A stretch of 26,372 nucleotides of DNA from an uncultured Ruminococcus sp. (GTDB taxonomy: Bacteria; Bacillota; Clostridia; Oscillospirales; Acutalibacteraceae). Within the stretch, counting starts at the first letter, position 1. Each line of letters opens with the position of its first letter. A program made the translations under genes and the position numbers. Where the stretch lies: assembly GCA_910585865.1 (NCBI GenBank), contig CAJUGO010000020.1, positions 6,189 to 32,560 on the forward strand, read 5' to 3'. Below the pieces are notes generated by a model. That model was not told the DNA's origin, ran no database searches, and saw nothing but the letters and a program-made list of their open reading frames with translations. Of the stretch, positions 24,310-26,372 are shown piece by piece.

Positions 24310-26372
24310 TTACTTAGAAGATCTCTTACGAGTAAAGTACATAACACCGGTTGCAGATACAAGTACTAAGAGGATAACAATTGCCATAGAAGCATTACCT
24401 GTCTGTACTGCGCCGCTGTTTGTGCCTGGTGCCTTAGGAGTATCTGATGTAGATGAGCCTGGTGTTGTAACACCGGTTGCTGATGTAGCATCTGTAGCAG
24501 GTGCTACTGTTGGCTCTTCTGTTGTTGGAACATCAGTTGCAGGAGCATCTGTTGGAGCTTCTGTTGTAGGAGCTTCTGTTGTTGGAGCTTCTGTTGTAGG
24601 AGCCACTGTTGTAGGAGCTACTGTTGTAGGAGCTACTGTTGTAGGAGCCACTGTTGTAGGAGCCACTGTTGTAGGAGCTACTGTTGTAGGAGCCACTGTT
24701 GTTGGAGCTTCTGTTGTAGGAGCTACTGTTGTAGGCTCAACCGGAACAATACCGCCGCCTACAGCAATCTTAGCTTCTGTGCTGATTACATCGAAAGCAT
24801 TTTCGCTGAGCATACCGTTTACAACGATATTTTCTTCTGTAGATTCATCAACAGAACCTGTTGCAGGATCAACATTACCAACTCTAAGCTCATCAACAAA
24901 GAGGTCTACTGTTGTATTGCCTTCAGCAACAATTTCAAATGTTACCTGAACAAATGGCTTGCTTGTTGAGAAGTCGTAAAGTGCGAGATCTGAACATCCG
25001 CCTGTAATCTGATTTTCAACAGTTGTGTTGTAAAGCTCACCTGTTGAAACTACTGGCATAAATCCAAGCTTGCCGTTATAAGTGTTATTCTCATCAGTAT
25101 ACTTAAGAACTGTGTTGTCATAAGTTAATGTCCACTGAGTATTGAGAACGTTCTTGTTAGACTGTAAGTAATATGTTACTGTAACAAGACCTGTAGCAGG
25201 ATCAATTGTCTGTGAAACTTCTGAACAGATGTTAGAAGTTGCCTTTACATTAACTCCGCTGATAACAGGCTCAGTTGTAGGAGCTTCTGTTGGCTCTTCT
25301 GTTGTCTGAGGCTCTGTTGGAGCTTCCGTTGTTGGAGCTTCTGTTGGCTCTTCTGTTGTTGGAATTTCTTCTGTAGGAGCTGTTGTCTCCTCCTGTGACT
25401 TATCAATAGCCTTTACTGTAAATACAGCGCCAGTCTTTGATGTGTAATCAAAGTTTGTGAGATCAAGTGTAAGGATGAGGTCACAAAGTTCCATACCTGT
25501 TGTATCAACTGTGATATTGTCGTTTGAGTTGTAAACAGCTTCTGTTTCAACATCAAAGCCGGCAAATACGCCGCCCCAGTTGTCTGTCCATGAGCCGTTT
25601 GCTGCAAACTTAACCTGATATGTGTCATACTCTTCGATATCGTTGAATCTGATCTGATATACCTTATCAGAAATCATTTCCATCTCGTTTTCACGATCTG
25701 CAGGATCCCAAGCAATACCGTTAAGCCAGTTGCCGTCACCGTTACCAACTGCAGTGATGAACTCAACTTCAAGGTCTGTTACCATTACAACATTTTCGCC
25801 AGTTACTTCAATCTTATTAGTAACAGGATTAAATGTAACTGTAACATCACATACATCTGTTACGTTAAATGTAATGTTGTTGCCTGTCTCGTCGCCGATC
25901 CAATTCTGTGTGCCGTCAGCAAGGTTTTCTACAACCTTAATCTGTAAGCCTTCACCTGGCTGTGCATCTGCAAATGTTAATGTATAAACATCACCATTCT
26001 TAGTCATTACATTTTCAGGAGCTGCTTCTGGATCGCCTACCCAGTTAACTCCGCAAAGTGCTTCTGAACCAGCTACTACATATACTGCTTCGCCAGGAAC
26101 AGGCTCAGTTGTTGGAACTGGAGCTGTTGTTTCAGGAGCTACTGTTGTCTCAGGAACTGTTGTTGTTGGAACTTCTGTTGGCTCTTCTGTTGTTGAAACT
26201 TCTTCTGTAGGAGCAGTTGTCTCCTCCTGTGACTTATCAATAGCCTTTACTGTAAATACAGCACCAGTCTTTGATGTGTAATTGAAGTTTGTGAGATCAA
26301 GTGTAAGGATGAGATCGCAAAGTTCCATACCTGTTGTATCAACTGTGATATTGTCGTTTGAGTTGTAAACAG
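24310..26372 (-). CDS. large surface protein with X25-like starch-binding modules, a cohesin-like module and anchor; 5' end outside window
   Basis: The frame is open to the right edge; the methionine codon at 26328 is internal (MELCDL within a repeated domain), so the start lies beyond 26372. Read from the N-terminal side: end of one module (...FTVKAID), T/E/P linker, an X25-like module (VYVVAGSEALCGVNW...ITFNVTDVCDVTVTFNPVTNKIEVTG), a second module (VEFITAVGNGDGNWLNGIAWDP...LILTLDLTNFDYTSK), linker, then a cohesin-like module (VKATSNICSE...VTYYLQSNKNVLNTQWTLTYDN...TTVDLFVDELRVG) homologous to those in the 831-residue protein. An APTTV repeat linker and the tail AVQTGNAS-helix-TRKRSSK follow. 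X25 modules in amylopullulanases bind starch. The layout recalls R. bromii scaffoldins with X25 modules (Sca5-type), but the assignment is inference. Confidence 0.85.
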   Translation of the reverse strand, partial: VYNSNDNITVDTTGMELCDLILTLDLTNFNYTSKTGAVFTVKAIDKSQEETTAPTEEVSTTEEPTEVPTTTVPETTVAPETTAPVPTTEPVPGEAVYVVAGSEALCGVNWVGDPEAAPENVMTKNGDVYTLTFADAQPGEGLQIKVVENLADGTQNWIGDETGNNITFNVTDVCDVTVTFNPVTNKIEVTGENVVMVTDLEVEFITAVGNGDGNWLNGIAWDPADRENEMEMISDKVYQIRFNDIEEYDTYQVKFAANGSWTDNWGGVFAGFDVETEAVYNSNDNITVDTTGMELCDLILTLDLTNFDYTSKTGAVFTVKAIDKSQEETTAPTEEIPTTEEPTEAPTTEAPTEPQTTEEPTEAPTTEPVISGVNVKATSNICSEVSQTIDPATGLVTVTYYLQSNKNVLNTQWTLTYDNTVLKYTDENNTYNGKLGFMPVVSTGELYNTTVENQITGGCSDLALYDFSTSKPFVQVTFEIVAEGNTTVDLFVDELRVGNVDPATGSVDESTEENIVVNGMLSENAFDVISTEAKIAVGGGIVPVEPTTVAPTTEAPTTVAPTTVAPTTVAPTTVAPTTVAPTTVAPTTVAPTTEAPTTEAPTTEAPTDAPATDVPTTEEPTVAPATDATSATGVTTPGSSTSDTPKAPGTNSGAVQTGNASMAIVILLVLVSATGVMYFTRKRSSK
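24542..24736. repeat. 15-bp minisatellite encoding an (APTTV)n linker
   Basis: About 13 copies of a 15-bp unit (GGAGC[TC]ACTGTTGTA with minor variants), coding on the - strand for APTTV/APTTE. Period and codon phase agree, so copy-number change would only alter linker length. Confidence 0.9.
25371..26372. repeat. large internal direct repeat, period 834 bp
   Basis: 25371-25538 recurs at 26205-26372 with only a few substitutions, an offset of 834 bp (278 codons). The right copy runs off the window, so the repeat is longer. It means the linker-X25-like-second-module block is duplicated within the gene. Confidence 0.85.

Noticed and set aside
24542..24736. Possible CRISPR array in the regular short repeats
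   Set aside because: The 15-bp units are contiguous without spacers, are in frame, and code for an APTTV linker. The same applies to 19507-19800.
26326..26328. ATG at 26328 as the start of the X25 scaffold gene
   Set aside because: It encodes a Met in the middle of a module whose complete copy is present further on (MELCDL...), and the frame stays open to the edge.

Overview
The window comes from a low-GC, spore-forming Firmicute. The closest match I can argue for is a starch-degrading gut Ruminococcus (R. bromii-like, Oscillospiraceae). The evidence is the spmA/spmB sporulation pair, a type I dockerin, a cluster of surface proteins with starch-binding-like modules, cohesin-like modules and Thr/Pro/Glu linkers, and Big_2 repeats next to a carbohydrate-binding-like module. 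This resembles the amylosome parts described for R. bromii. The species is an inference from family knowledge, not from a database search.

Left part (1-6150). Two tandem paralogous lipoprotein genes on the + strand (the first cut by the window edge) converge on a 1119-residue protein on the - strand. That protein has four ChW-like repeat blocks, a papain-like C39-type peptidase domain and a C-terminal domain I do not recognise. It has no signal peptide and starts at TTG behind a strong Shine-Dalgarno. Its promoter is near consensus (TTGACA-17-TACAAT), and a perfect 16-bp palindrome containing GAACATATGTTC, the core of a Firmicute LexA/SOS box, overlaps its start point. This is the most unusual locus in the window. 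Next to it is a secreted dockerin-CAP protein.

Middle (6379-18973). Mostly housekeeping genes: purL (fused FGAM synthase with glutaminase domain), a HAD phosphatase, a D-2-hydroxyacid dehydrogenase and an NAD-dependent epimerase. A secreted carbohydrate-binding-like/Big_2 protein follows. A - strand operon encodes a dCMP deaminase, a 4'-phosphopantetheinyl transferase and a PPK2 polyphosphate kinase. An AbrB-type regulator with a C-terminal Cys4 motif is divergent from spmA-spmB.

Right part (19308-26372, all - strand). Four separately terminated surface-protein genes: a protein with X25-like starch-binding modules and a cohesin-like module (cut by the right edge), a small membrane-anchored cohesin-like protein, a starch-binding-like anchored protein, and a protein joining that same starch-binding-like module to two cohesin-like modules. 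Three of them share a C-terminal [AV]VQTG-transmembrane-basic tail that looks like a non-canonical sorting signal. Together with the dockerin gene this suggests a cell-surface starch-capture and scaffold system. Intragenic repeats and shared linker DNA show active recombination.

I see no tRNA, rRNA, CRISPR array, insertion sequence or recognisable riboswitch.
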